A stretch of DNA of 64,000 bases, taken from NCBI RefSeq assembly GCF_008329905.1, contig NZ_CP032155.1, forward strand, positions 4,464,001 to 4,528,000. Reading direction: 5' to 3'. Below are positions 54,760 through 63,866 of the stretch, piece after piece (position 1 is the stretch's first letter; each line of letters starts with the position of its first letter). Below the pieces are notes generated by a model. It did not search any database. It had not been told where the DNA came from and was given only the letters and a program-made list of their open reading frames with translations. The position numbers and the translations under genes were made by a program. The DNA is from Mycobacterium sp. ELW1 (lineage in GTDB: Bacteria > Actinomycetota > Actinomycetes > Mycobacteriales > Mycobacteriaceae).

Positions 54760-55782
54760 CTAGCAGCTGGGCGGACGCCCGCCGGAGGTCAGCGTGTGCA
54801 GCGAATCGACGGCGCTGCTCAACGTGTCGACCTTCACCAACTCCATGTTGTCGTCGCGCATGGACTTCGCCTCATCGCAGTTTTCGGCAGGCACCAGGAA
54901 CACACTCGCCCCGGCCTCCTGGGCGGCCAGCATCTTGTGGGTGATGCCACCGATCGGGCCCACCTTGCCGTCCGCGCTGATCGTTCCGGTGCCGGCGATG
55001 AACTTCGATCCGTTGAGATCGCCGGTGGTCAGCTTGTCGATGACGGCGAGGCTGAACATCAACCCGGCCGACGGGCCGCCGATGTTGGCCAGGTTGAAAT
55101 CGATCTTGAACGGCGCCCACGGCGCGTCGAGCACCGCCACCCCGAGATAGCCGTAGTCGCGATCCTGGTTGTTGCCCAAGGTGATTCGCGCGACGCCCGG
55201 CGGGCCGTTCTTGCGGCGATAGTCGAGGACGATTTCCTGGCCCGGTTTGGTGGCCTTCAGTAGCGCCGTGAACTCCGCGATATTCGCTACCGGCTTACCG
55301 TCGACGGCGTCGATCGCGTCGCCGTTCTGCAGTTTGCCCGCCGACGGCCCCGGATCGTTCACCTTCTCCACCCGCACCGCCGAGGGGTATTTCAGATACC
55401 CCAGCGCCGCGTACTCGGCACTGTCCTCGGACCGCTTGAAGTCGGCGTCCTGATCCTTCTCGACGTCTTCGCGCGACTTGTCCGGCGGGAACACCAGGTC
55501 CCGCGGAACCAGCTGCTCGCGACCCGACACCCACAAGGTCAGTGCCTGGCCCAGCGTCAGGCCGTCGCGCTGCGCGACGGTGGTCATGTTCAGGTGCCCG
55601 GAGGTGGGATGGGTTTCGGTGCCGTCGATGGCCACCACCGGCTTGCCGTCGACCTCACCGAGCGTGTCGAACGTCGGCCCCGGGCCCAGCGACACATAGG
55701 GCACCGTCACGACCGCCAGCAGCACGCCGAAGACGACGATCGGCACGAGCGCCGTCAGCAGCGTCAGAATCCGCCTGTTCAC
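54760..55782 (-). CDS. Membrane-anchored PDZ and Lon-type (S16) serine protease
   Basis: The 340-aa protein has an N-terminal anchor (about 5-27) and a PDZ domain (about 130-210, GPSAGKLQNGDAIDAVDGKPV). A Lon-like catalytic domain follows with Ser238 in GGPSAGLMF and Lys283 in GITHKMLAA. The 45-residue spacing fits the Lon Ser-Lys dyad. It matches M. tuberculosis Rv3194c. It likely cleaves envelope proteins outside the membrane. The GTG start at 55782 is placed just before the anchor. Confidence 0.93.
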   Translation of the reverse strand: MNRRILTLLTALVPIVVFGVLLAVVTVPYVSLGPGPTFDTLGEVDGKPVVAIDGTETHPTSGHLNMTTVAQRDGLTLGQALTLWVSGREQLVPRDLVFPPDKSREDVEKDQDADFKRSEDSAEYAALGYLKYPSAVRVEKVNDPGPSAGKLQNGDAIDAVDGKPVANIAEFTALLKATKPGQEIVLDYRRKNGPPGVARITLGNNQDRDYGYLGVAVLDAPWAPFKIDFNLANIGGPSAGLMFSLAVIDKLTTGDLNGSKFIAGTGTISADGKVGPIGGITHKMLAAQEAGASVFLVPAENCDEAKSMRDDNMELVKVDTLSSAVDSLHTLTSGGRPPSC

Positions 55783-55915
55783 GCCGCCAAGACTAGATGC
55801 GGCGGGCAGGAGCGAAGCGACCCGGGGAAATCGCCGGAGCCCCTGGCCGCCTCGGTTCACTGACAGCGGATCGCCTCCTTCCGCACTCGCGGCCCAGCAT
55901 GAGTACGGTTGAGGC

Positions 55916-57289
55916 ATGCCTGACCAGCCCTTCGGCTTCTCCGCGGGAGACGACCCCGACCGCGACAAGCCGAAAAAGGACCCGAACCCCGGCCCCGGTG
56001 ACCCGTTCGGTTTCGCCGGCGGCGACTTCAACATGGCCGACCTCGGTCAGATCTTCACCAAGCTCGGCCAGATGTTCAGCGGCGCCGGCAACCCGATGGC
56101 CGGCGGCTCGGGACCGGTCAACTACGACGTGGCCCGCCAGCTGGCGTCCAGCTCGATCGGCTTCGTCGCTCCCATCGCGTCCGCCACCAGCACCGCCGTC
56201 GCCGACGCCGTGCACCTGGCCGACACCTGGCTTGACGGGGCGACCGCGCTGCCCGCCGGGGCGACCAAAGCCGTCGCGTGGACCCCCAACGACTGGGTGG
56301 ACGGCACGCTGGACCGCTGGAAGCGCTTGTGCGACCCGATGGCCGAGCAGATCTCGTCGGTGTGGGCGCAGTCGCTGCCTGAGGAGGCCAAGGCGATGGC
56401 CGGGCCGCTGATGGCGATGATGACCCAGATGGGCGGCATGGCGTTCGGCTCGCAGCTGGGCCAAGCCCTCGGCAAGCTGTCCCGCGAAGTGCTGACGTCG
56501 ACCGACATCGGACTGCCGCTGGGACCGACCGGCGTGGCCGCCCTGATGCCCGACGCCATCGAGACGCTGTCCGAAGGCCTCGAGCAGCCGCGCAGCGAGA
56601 TCATGACGTTCCTGGCCGCCCGCGAGGCGGCTCATCACCGGCTGTTCAGCCACGTGCCGTGGCTGTCGAGCCAGCTGCTGAATGCCGTCGAGGCCTACGC
56701 CAAGGGCATGAAGATCGATATGAGCGGCCTCGAGGAGCTGGCGCAGGGCATCAACCCGGCCGCGCTGACCGACCCGGCCGCCATGGAACAACTGCTCAGC
56801 CAGGGCATGTTCGAGCCGAAAGCCACCCCGGAACAGACGGCGGCGCTCGAGCGGCTCGAAACCCTGCTGGCGCTGATCGAGGGCTGGGTTCAGACCGTGG
56901 TCACCGCCGCACTCGGCGAGCGCATTCCCGGCACCGCGGCGCTCTCGGAGATGCTGCGGCGCCGCCGGGCCACCGCCGGACCTGCCGAACAGACCTTCGC
57001 GACGTTGGTCGGGCTGGAACTGCGCCCCCGCAAGATGCGGGAGGCCGCCTCGCTGTGGGAGCGACTCACCGACGCCGTCGGCATCGACGCGCGCGACGCC
57101 GTCTGGCAGCACCCGGATCTGCTGCCCAGCTCCGCCGACCTCGACGAGCCGGCCGGCTTCATCGACCGGATCATCGGCGGCGATACCAGCAGCCTGGACA
57201 TCGACGCCGCGATCGAGGAATTCCAGAAGGCCGAAGACGAAAAGTCGGAAGACGGCAAGAAGAACGACGACGGGCCTGTGGATAGCTGA
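55916..57289 (+). CDS. DUF2342/zinc-dependent metalloprotease-like protein (Rv3195-like)
   Basis: The 457-aa protein has a low-complexity N-terminus (1-65, Pro/Gly/Asp-rich) followed by a helical domain. The motif AAREAAHHRLF (234-244) stands where an HExxH-type metal site would be, but the spacing is not classical, so catalysis is uncertain. It matches Rv3195, is divergent from the PDZ protease gene, and is followed by the cyclodehydratase-like gene. It is probably cytoplasmic. The C-terminus is acidic and lysine-rich. Confidence 0.85.
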   Translation: MPDQPFGFSAGDDPDRDKPKKDPNPGPGDPFGFAGGDFNMADLGQIFTKLGQMFSGAGNPMAGGSGPVNYDVARQLASSSIGFVAPIASATSTAVADAVHLADTWLDGATALPAGATKAVAWTPNDWVDGTLDRWKRLCDPMAEQISSVWAQSLPEEAKAMAGPLMAMMTQMGGMAFGSQLGQALGKLSREVLTSTDIGLPLGPTGVAALMPDAIETLSEGLEQPRSEIMTFLAAREAAHHRLFSHVPWLSSQLLNAVEAYAKGMKIDMSGLEELAQGINPAALTDPAAMEQLLSQGMFEPKATPEQTAALERLETLLALIEGWVQTVVTAALGERIPGTAALSEMLRRRRATAGPAEQTFATLVGLELRPRKMREAASLWERLTDAVGIDARDAVWQHPDLLPSSADLDEPAGFIDRIIGGDTSSLDIDAAIEEFQKAEDEKSEDGKKNDDGPVDS

Positions 57290-57324
57290 GCCGCGCGGCA
57301 CCGTCGTGATGCCACAGTCGGCAG

Positions 57325-58155
57325 GTGCTCTACGCACTCGACCCGGCGATGCCGGTGCTGTTGCGTCCCGACGATGCGGTGCAGGTCGGCTGGGATCCCC
57401 GCCGCGCCGTGCTGGTTCGCCCACCTGACGGAGTCACGCCGGCCGCGCTGGCAAGCCTGCTGCGCGGCATGCACGTTCCCCTCGACAAGACCGAACTGCA
57501 GCGGCTGGCCGCCGCGCACGGACTCGCCGACAATCTCGACCAGCTGCTCGACGCACTCGAAAGCAGCGGCGTCGTCCGCGGCCGGGCCCGCCCCACCGCT
57601 GCCCGCGCGCTGGCGATCCGGGTGCACGGCAGCGGCCCCCTGGCCGATCTTCTGGTCGAAGCGCTGCGCTGTTCCGGGGCGCGGATCGCGCAGACCAGCC
57701 ACACCGGCGCCGCCCTGTCGACGGCGCGCGCCGACATGGTCGTGCTGACCGACTACCTTGTCGCCGATCCCAGGCTGGTGCGCGACCTCCACACCGTCGG
57801 CATCCCGCACCTGCCGGTACGGGTGCGCGACGGCGCCGGGCTGGTCGGCCCGCTGGTGATCCCCGGCGTGACGAGCTGCCTGGCCTGCGCCGACCTGCAC
57901 CGCACCGACCGGGACGGCGCCTGGCCCGCGGTGGCCGCACAGCTACGCGACGTGATCGGTACCGCCGACCGTCCGACCGTTCTAGCAACCGCCGCCGTCG
58001 CGCTCGGACAGGTGCAGCGCATCATCACCGCGGTGCGCGGACAGGAAGCGGCCGGCGCTCCCCCGACCACGCTGAACACCACCCTGCAGGTCGATGTGAG
58101 TAACAACACGATCACGGCTCGCCGCTGGTCACGGCATCCACGCTGCGAATGCTGA
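57325..58155 (+). CDS. ThiF/E1- or TOMM cyclodehydratase-like protein (Rv3196-like)
   Basis: The 276-aa protein has an N-terminal leader-binding-like winged region (about 25-95, GVTPAALASLLRGMHVPLDK). A Rossmann-like part follows (about 95-175, RVHGSGPLADLLVEALRCSG). Two Cys pairs, TSCLAC and RCEC, could bind zinc, as in the E1-like C-domain of azoline-forming enzymes. No YcaO partner or precursor peptide is nearby, so it may act alone or with distant genes. It matches Rv3196. Confidence 0.75.
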   Translation: MLYALDPAMPVLLRPDDAVQVGWDPRRAVLVRPPDGVTPAALASLLRGMHVPLDKTELQRLAAAHGLADNLDQLLDALESSGVVRGRARPTAARALAIRVHGSGPLADLLVEALRCSGARIAQTSHTGAALSTARADMVVLTDYLVADPRLVRDLHTVGIPHLPVRVRDGAGLVGPLVIPGVTSCLACADLHRTDRDGAWPAVAAQLRDVIGTADRPTVLATAAVALGQVQRIITAVRGQEAAGAPPTTLNTTLQVDVSNNTITARRWSRHPRCEC

Positions 58156-58198
58156 CATCCATGGTTGCCAGGAGACCGCCGTCAGGGATGATGGTCTG

Positions 58199-59523
58199 GT
58201 GGCAGACATCAAGCGAGGCCGCGCGGCCCGCAACGTCAAGCTGGCGACCATCCCGGTCGGCTTCGCCGGCAGGGCGGCGCTGGGCTTGGGCAAACGACTG
58301 ACCGGCAAGTCGAAAGACGAGGTCCAGGCCGAGCTGTTGGAGAAGGCTGCCAACCAGTTGTTCACCGTGCTCGGTGAGCTCAAGGGCGGAGCCATGAAGG
58401 TGGGCCAGGCGCTGTCGGTGATGGAAGCCGCCATCCCCCCGAGTTCGGCGAGCCCTACCGCGAGGCCCTGACCAAGCTGCAGAAGGACGCCCCGCCGCTG
58501 CCCGCGCCGAAGGTGCACCGCGTGCTCGACGGCCAGCTCGGCACCAAGTGGCGTGAACGCTTCCAGTCCTTCGATGACACCCCGGTCGCGTCGGCCAGCA
58601 TCGGCCAGGTGCACAAAGGGGTCTGGTCGGACGGTCGCGAGGTGGCGGTCAAGATCCAGTACCCCGGCGCCGACGAGGCACTGCGCGCCGACCTGAAGAC
58701 CATGCAGCGCCTGGTCAGTGTGTTCAAACAGCTCGCACCGGGCGCCGACGTGGAGGGCGTGGTCGACGAGCTCATCGAACGTACCGAAATGGAGCTGGAC
58801 TACCGGCTCGAGGCCGACAACCAGCGTGCCTTCGCGAAGGCCTATCAGGGCCATCCGCATTTCGTGGTGCCGCACGTGGTCGCCAGCGCGCCGAAGGTGA
58901 TGATCTCGGAGTGGATCGACGGCACCCCGATGGCGCAGATCATCCGGGATGGCACGCCCGACGAGCGGGACCTCTGTGGCACAAGGCTTATCGAGCTGAC
59001 CTTCGACGCCCCGGCACGGCTCGGCATGATCCACGGCGACGCGCATCCCGGAAACTTCATGATGCTGCCCGACGGCCGGATGGGCGTCATCGACTTCGGC
59101 GCGGTCGGCCCGCTGCCGGATGGACTGCCCGTCGAGATCGGTCAGATCATCTGTCTGGCCCGCGACAAGAAGTACGACGAACTGCTGCCCGCGATGGAGC
59201 GGGTCGGCTTCATTCAGAAGGGCGAGCAGGTGTCGGTCCGCGAGATCGACGACATGCTGCGCCAGTACGTCGAGCCGATCGAGGTCGACGTCTTCCACTA
59301 CACCCGCCGGTGGCTGCAGAAGATGGCAGCGGCGAACATGAACGTCTCAGCGGAGCAGATCAAGACCGCCCGGGCGATGGATCTGCCGGCCAAACTGGCA
59401 ATCCCGCTGCGGGTGATCGCGTCGACCGTGGCGATCTCGTGTCAGCTCGACGCCCATGTTCCGACTCGTGAACTGGCTGCGAAGTTCGTGCCAGGATTCG
59501 TCGAGCCCGAGCCGGCGCACTAG
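58199..59523 (+). pseudogene. ABC1-type (UbiB/ADCK-like) atypical kinase, frame broken by a one-base deletion (Rv3197-like)
   Basis: From GTG 58199 the frame encodes the family's KxGQ-type segment GELKGGAMKVGQALSVMEAA, then hits the C run at 58435-58440 and runs into a stop at 58471. The next frame resumes with EFGEPYREALTKLQ and continues through SIGQVHKG, AVKIQYPG, HGDAHPGN and VIDFGAVGP to 59523. One added C gives a 441-aa protein like M. tuberculosis Rv3197, which is linked to macrolide tolerance beside whiB7. No other lesions are visible. An assembly error is likely. Confidence 0.88.
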
Positions 59524-59542
59524 CCGGCTCGGACTCGACCCG

Positions 59543-59812
59543 CTAGGCCGCGATCACGTCCTTGCGCGGACGCCCCCGTGGCCGCTTGCGCTCCACGATG
59601 CTGCCGCGTTCGATGATCTCGCCGCCCCAAACTCCCCACGGCTCACCGCGGTCCAACGCGGCGGCAAGGCATTGCCGCCGGATCGGACAGTCCCCGCAGA
59701 GCACCTTCGCGCGCTCCAGCTCCATGGGACTCTCGGCGAACCACAAGTCGGGATTCCCGTCGTGGCACGGCAACACCGGCAGTTTCTCCTCGCGGACTGT
59801 CGATGTCGACAT
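59543..59812 (-). CDS. whiB7: Redox-sensing transcriptional activator WhiB7
   Basis: The 89-aa protein binds a [4Fe-4S] cluster through Cys16, Cys39, Cys42 and Cys48. It has the GVWGG turn (60-64) that contacts the sigma factor and a C-terminal AT-hook RGRPRK (79-84). WhiB7 works with SigA to switch on intrinsic antibiotic-resistance genes. The long leader upstream contains an Ala-rich small ORF, an attenuator hairpin and an AT-rich promoter. The start at 59812 fits the family length. Confidence 0.96.
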   Translation of the reverse strand: MSTSTVREEKLPVLPCHDGNPDLWFAESPMELERAKVLCGDCPIRRQCLAAALDRGEPWGVWGGEIIERGSIVERKRPRGRPRKDVIAA

Positions 59813-59889
59813 GTCTCGCTCACCTGCTTCCTGGTCGAATGGCTGTATCTCTTCGGGGGATCCGGGCCAGGAATCGGGTGAAACACAAA

Positions 59890-59922
59890 GGCCACGGATC
59901 CTTTGACTTCGGGTCCGTGGCC
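59890..59922 (-). terminator. whiB7 leader attenuator hairpin
   Basis: On the minus strand GGCCACGGA pairs with TCCGTGGCC across a 15-base loop, followed by TTTGTGTTT. This intrinsic terminator lies between the leader ORF stop (59946) and the whiB7 start (59812), where attenuation of whiB7 is known in mycobacteria. Confidence 0.82.
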
Positions 59923-59945
59923 AGTGGCTGTGTCTGGGAGCTTTC

Positions 59946-60143
59946 CTAGATGAAGCTCCTGTCCACGGACGCGATCGTCGGGGCGGCGTTGACGCGACGC
60001 TTACGCTGCGCCGAAATAGCGGCGGCCGCGCCGGCGGCGGCATGGGCAGCGAAAGCCTGATGCGTGGGGGTCGCCATGACGGCACGGAAGGACCACGCAC
60101 GATGCGCGACTGCAGCTACGCCAAAAATCGTAGTGCTGATCAT
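59946..60143 (-). CDS. whiB7 leader peptide (uORF), alanine-rich
   Basis: The 65-aa frame starts at ATG 60143 with AAGGAGG seven bases upstream, a strong ribosome-binding site. It has 20 alanines, including the dense run HQAFAAHAAAGAAAAIS, and ends RSFI before the attenuator hairpin. Ribosome stalling in such a leader would favour an alternative RNA structure and transcription into whiB7. In mycobacteria whiB7 is known to respond to ribosome inhibitors and to alanine starvation, which agrees with the composition. Stalling is inferred. Confidence 0.78.
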   Translation of the reverse strand: MISTTIFGVAAVAHRAWSFRAVMATPTHQAFAAHAAAGAAAAISAQRKRRVNAAPTIASVDRSFI

Positions 60144-60204
60144 CGTCGGTCCCTCCTTCCTCACGCCGCCCTGTAGCCATCGATCGGCACAGGATTCGAT
60201 TTAG

Positions 60205-60246
60205 AGGCTAACCCCTAACCCCATTTCGCTACAAGCGATTTTCTGA
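60205..60246 (-). promoter_or_regulatory. whiB7 promoter with AT-rich WhiB7-type element
   Basis: On the minus strand TTGTAG (60234-60229) and TAGCCT (60210-60205) are 18 bases apart. AGAAAATCGC lies immediately upstream of the -35, the place where WhiB7 contacts AT-rich DNA in its autoregulated promoter. The transcript would start near 60198, giving a leader of about 385 bases. Confidence 0.6.
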
Positions 60247-60350
60247 CCTGCGGTTTCGGCCCCGGCGGACCTCCCGGGGAGACAACCGGTGACGCCACCG
60301 GAGCTGACCCGCTCAGCAGCCCCAACGCCCGCCCTGAGAAACTAATTCCC

Positions 60351-60845
60351 ATGGCACAGATAACCCTGCGTGGAAACCCGATCAACACCGTTGGAGACCT
60401 GCCCGCCGTCGGCGCCCAGGCCCCCGCCTTCACCTTGACCGGCACCGATCTCGGCGACCTGGACAGCGGCCAGTACAGCGGAAAAGCTCTGGTGCTCAAC
60501 ATCTTTCCCTCGGTCGACACCCCGGTGTGCGCTACCAGCGTGCGGACGTTCAACGAGCGTGCGGCGGCCACCGGTGCACCGGTGGTCAACATCTCCAAGG
60601 ACCTGCCGTTCGCGCTGAAGCGGTTCTGCGGCGCCGAGGGCATCGAGAACGCCGTGGCCGCGTCGGCGTTCCGCAGCAGCTTCGGTGAGGACTTCGGCAT
60701 CACGATCACCGACGGACCGATGGCCGGCCTGCTGGGTCGCGCGGTCGTGGTCGTCGGCGCCGACGGCAAGGTGGCCTACACCGAGCTGGTCCCCGAGATC
60801 GGCCAAGAGCCCGACTACGACGCCGCCATCGCCGCCCTGGGCTGA
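60351..60845 (+). CDS. tpx: Thiol peroxidase Tpx
   Basis: The 164-aa atypical 2-Cys peroxiredoxin has the peroxidatic Cys60 in SVDTPVCATS and the resolving Cys93 in LKRFCGAEG, at the same positions as in M. tuberculosis Tpx. It reduces hydrogen peroxide, organic peroxides and peroxynitrite with thioredoxin. Length and motifs are complete. It is divergent from the whiB7 transcription unit. Confidence 0.95.
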   Translation: MAQITLRGNPINTVGDLPAVGAQAPAFTLTGTDLGDLDSGQYSGKALVLNIFPSVDTPVCATSVRTFNERAAATGAPVVNISKDLPFALKRFCGAEGIENAVAASAFRSSFGEDFGITITDGPMAGLLGRAVVVVGADGKVAYTELVPEIGQEPDYDAAIAALG

Positions 60846-60944
60846 TCTACCCCGCGGATCCGCCCGGGTCCATGCGAGCTCACCGACTTTTGTGTTCGAT
60901 ATGAGTCTCGTGACCTGGGCGGATTCCGCATCCATCCTTGAGGT

Positions 60945-61379
60945 ATGGAACTTCAACGGCGAAATGACCTCAAGCACAGTCCGATTCGGCACAGCCGAAG
61001 CATTCTTGCCGGGGCGGCCGCGGTGTTCGCGGCGCTCGCGTTGAGCAGCGCCCCTATTGCCGCCGCGGACGCCCACGGCCACACCGACGGCGAATCCGGC
61101 GCAGTGACCGGCGCCGGCTTCGGACCCACTCTCGGCGTCGGCGGACCCTCCAGTTACTCCGGCGGCGGCACCGCCAATCACCCGGGCAGCGGTTCGGCGA
61201 CCCTCGGCGTCGGCGGGCCGTCCAGCTATACCGGTGGCGCCACCGCCAACCATCCCGGCGGCACCGCGACCCAGGGCGTCGGAGACGTCAACAGCTACAC
61301 CGGCCAGGGCACCTCTGGAGCCCCGAACAACGGCACCAACGCCACCACCAGGACCGGCAACTACGGACCCGGCCACTGA
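60945..61379 (+). CDS. Secreted Gly/Ser/Thr-rich repeat protein
   Basis: The 144-aa protein has an N-terminal signal (ILAGAAAVFAALALSSAPIA, cut near ADAHG). Three short repeats follow: TLGVGGPSSYSGGGTANHPG, a near copy with SSYTGGATANHPG, and a weaker TQGVGDVNSYTGQG. It has no cysteines. Such low-complexity exported proteins may be wall-associated. GAGGT lies just before the ATG. Function unknown; it stops 1 base before the uvrD2 stop. Confidence 0.7.
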   Translation: MELQRRNDLKHSPIRHSRSILAGAAAVFAALALSSAPIAAADAHGHTDGESGAVTGAGFGPTLGVGGPSSYSGGGTANHPGSGSATLGVGGPSSYTGGATANHPGGTATQGVGDVNSYTGQGTSGAPNNGTNATTRTGNYGPGH

Positions 61380-61380
61380 C

Positions 61381-63483
61381 CTACTGGCGGGCGCGCACCA
61401 TCTCGAGCACATCGGGTCCGAACTGCTCGAGCTTGCGCGCCCCGATACCGGGGATCGCCACCAGTGCCGCATCGTCGGCGGGCAGCGACTCGGCGATCGC
61501 GATCAGCGTGTTGTCGGTGAAGACAACGTAGGCAGGCACTTTCAGCTCCTTGGCGGTGCGAAGCCGCCAATCCTTGAGCTGACTCAGGAGTTCGTCGTCG
61601 ACGTCGACCGAGCAGGTTTCGCAGCGGCGCAACATGATTGACGGCGCCGTGCTCAGCACCGCGTTGCAGACCCGGCAGCGCGGTGTCGCGCCCTTCTGCT
61701 TGCGCGGCCGGTTCGGCGTCGGCTCGGCCTGGGTCTGCGGTGCGATGCCGTTGAGGAACCGGGACGGACGCCGGCCCTGACGGCCACCCGGGGTTCGGGC
61801 CAAGGCCCAGCTGAGCTCCAAATGCACTCGAGCCCGGGTGATTCCGACGTACAGCAGGCGGCGCTCCTCCTCCACCGCCTCACTGTCCGGTCCGTGCGCC
61901 AGCGCATGCGAGATCGGCAGCGTGCCGTCGGCGAGGCCGACCAGGAACACCGCATCCCATTCCAGGCCCTTGGCGGCGTGCAGCGAGGCCAGCGTCACGC
62001 CCTGCACCACCGGTGGGTGCCGGGCATCGGCGCGCACCCTGAGCTCGGCCACCAAGGCGGGTAGGTCCAACTGCGGGCGGGCGGCAACCTCGTCGTCGAC
62101 CAGGTCGGCCAGTGCGGTGAGCGCCTCCCAGCGCTCTCGGGCCTTGGTGCCGGCCGGTGGTTCGCCGGTCAGGCCGAGCGGTTCGAGGATCTGGCGCACG
62201 ACCTCCGGCAGCGGGCCCTCCTCGCCGACGGAACGTTCGGCCGCGCGCTGCAGCGCCAGCAGTGACTGCCTGATCTCCTGGCGGCTGAAGAAGCCCTCAC
62301 CGCCGCGCACCTGGAACGGGATGCCGGCCTCGGTGAGCGCCTCCTCGTAGGCCTCGGATTGCGCGTTGATGCGATACAGCACCGCGATTTCGCCTGCGGG
62401 CGTTCCGGATTCGACGAGTCGCTTGATCGCACGCGCGACGGATGCCGCTTCGGCGACCTCGTCGGGATGTTCGTGGAACGTCGGCGACGGGCCGGGTTCG
62501 CGCTGACCGATCAGGTGCAGCTTGCTGCCGGCCACCCGGCCGCGCGCCGCCGCGATCACCCGGTTGGCCAGCGACACCACCTGCGGGGTGGATCGGTAGT
62601 CCCGCTCGAGACGCACCACCGTCGCGTCGGGGAACTGGCGGGAGAAATCGAGCAGGTAGCGCGGCGAGGCGCCGGTGAACGAGTAGATGGTCTGGTTCGC
62701 GTCGCCGACGACGGTCAGGTCGTCGCGATTGCCCAGCCATGCGTCGAGCACCCGCTGCTGCAACGGCGTGACGTCCTGGTATTCGTCGACGACGAAGCAG
62801 CGGTAGCGGTCCCGAAACTCGGCGGCCACCGCGGCATCGTTCTCGATCGCGCCGGCGGTGTGCAGCAGCAGGTCGTCGAAATCCAGCAGCGCGATGCCGT
62901 CGCGGTTGGCTTTGAGCTTCTCGTAGCCGGCGTACACGGTGGCGACCTTCGCGGCGTCCAGCGGGATGTCACGCTGGATCTTGGCCACCGCGGCGGCGTA
63001 GCCCTCGGGGCTGATCAATGAGGCCTTGGCCCATTCGATTTCGCCGGCCAGGTCACGGACGTCGTCGGTACTGACCTGCAGGCGGGCCCGGCTGGCGGCC
63101 TGCGCCACGACGGAGAACTTGGTGTCCAGCAGCTGCCAGCCCGTGTCACCGACCACCCGCGGCCAGAAGTACCGCAGCTGACGCAGCGCGGCGGCGTGGA
63201 ACGTCAGCGCCTGCACGGATCCGACCGGGGCGCCCATGTTCTGCGCATCCATGGCACGCAGCCGGGAGCGCATCTCCCCCGCGGCGCGCGAGGTGAACGT
63301 CACGGCCAGTACCTGACCGGCGGCGACGTGACCGTTGGCGACCAGATGCGCGATGCGGTGCGTGATCGTGCGGGTCTTACCGGTGCCGGCGCCGGCCAGC
63401 ACACACAACGGCCCCCGGGCGGCCAGCACGGCCTCGCGCTGTTCGTCGTCGAGGCCGGTCAAATGGTCGACGGTCACCGGCAT
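61381..63483 (-). CDS. uvrD2: ATP-dependent DNA helicase UvrD2
   Basis: The 700-aa superfamily 1 helicase has Walker [11 protein letters not shown] (30-39), the [12 protein letters not shown] motif II, TGAS and QTIYSF motif III, ERDYRST motif IV, and late motifs [18 protein letters not shown] and YVGITRAR. A mycobacterial C-terminal part follows, with a tetracysteine (CRVC and CETC) and an HRDC domain near the end. It matches Rv3198c in length. ATG 63483 is used, with GGAG five bases upstream; the longer frame starts from an earlier Met. Confidence 0.95.
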   Translation of the reverse strand: MPVTVDHLTGLDDEQREAVLAARGPLCVLAGAGTGKTRTITHRIAHLVANGHVAAGQVLAVTFTSRAAGEMRSRLRAMDAQNMGAPVGSVQALTFHAAALRQLRYFWPRVVGDTGWQLLDTKFSVVAQAASRARLQVSTDDVRDLAGEIEWAKASLISPEGYAAAVAKIQRDIPLDAAKVATVYAGYEKLKANRDGIALLDFDDLLLHTAGAIENDAAVAAEFRDRYRCFVVDEYQDVTPLQQRVLDAWLGNRDDLTVVGDANQTIYSFTGASPRYLLDFSRQFPDATVVRLERDYRSTPQVVSLANRVIAAARGRVAGSKLHLIGQREPGPSPTFHEHPDEVAEAASVARAIKRLVESGTPAGEIAVLYRINAQSEAYEEALTEAGIPFQVRGGEGFFSRQEIRQSLLALQRAAERSVGEEGPLPEVVRQILEPLGLTGEPPAGTKARERWEALTALADLVDDEVAARPQLDLPALVAELRVRADARHPPVVQGVTLASLHAAKGLEWDAVFLVGLADGTLPISHALAHGPDSEAVEEERRLLYVGITRARVHLELSWALARTPGGRQGRRPSRFLNGIAPQTQAEPTPNRPRKQKGATPRCRVCNAVLSTAPSIMLRRCETCSVDVDDELLSQLKDWRLRTAKELKVPAYVVFTDNTLIAIAESLPADDAALVAIPGIGARKLEQFGPDVLEMVRARQ

Positions 63484-63546
63484 GCGCTCCATCTTGGCAG
63501 GGGGTGGGGACAATGCACGTTTGGCGCTGAAGATAAGTTCGAGCCC

Positions 63547-63798
63547 ATGAGTGGCAACGATCCCCAGCTCACCATGTACTCCACCGTGTGGTGCGGCTAC
63601 TGCAAGCGCCTGAAGACCGCGCTGAAATCGGCGGGCATCGCGTTCACCGAAGTCGACATCGAGCACGACCCGGACGCGGCCAAGTTCGTGATGTCGGTCA
63701 ACAACGGCAACCAGACCGTCCCGACCGTGAAATTCTCCGACGGTTCGGCGCTGACCAACCCCAGCCTCAAAGACGTCCAGGCCAAGCTCGCGTCGTAG
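63547..63798 (+). CDS. mrx1: Mycoredoxin-1
   Basis: The 83-aa glutaredoxin-like protein has the active site WCGYC (Cys16, Cys19), cis-Pro TVPTVKF and the GSALTNPS loop. It reduces mycothiol mixed disulfides in actinobacteria. It is divergent from uvrD2 with 63 bp between starts. Length and motifs match Rv3198A. ATG 63547 has only a weak Shine-Dalgarno. Confidence 0.95.
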   Translation: MSGNDPQLTMYSTVWCGYCKRLKTALKSAGIAFTEVDIEHDPDAAKFVMSVNNGNQTVPTVKFSDGSALTNPSLKDVQAKLAS

Positions 63799-63866
63799 GT
63801 TCGCGCCGAGATCGACGAATTGCAGCGTTCTTCTCGCACTTTCGCTGCCAATCGTCGGTTTGGGCG

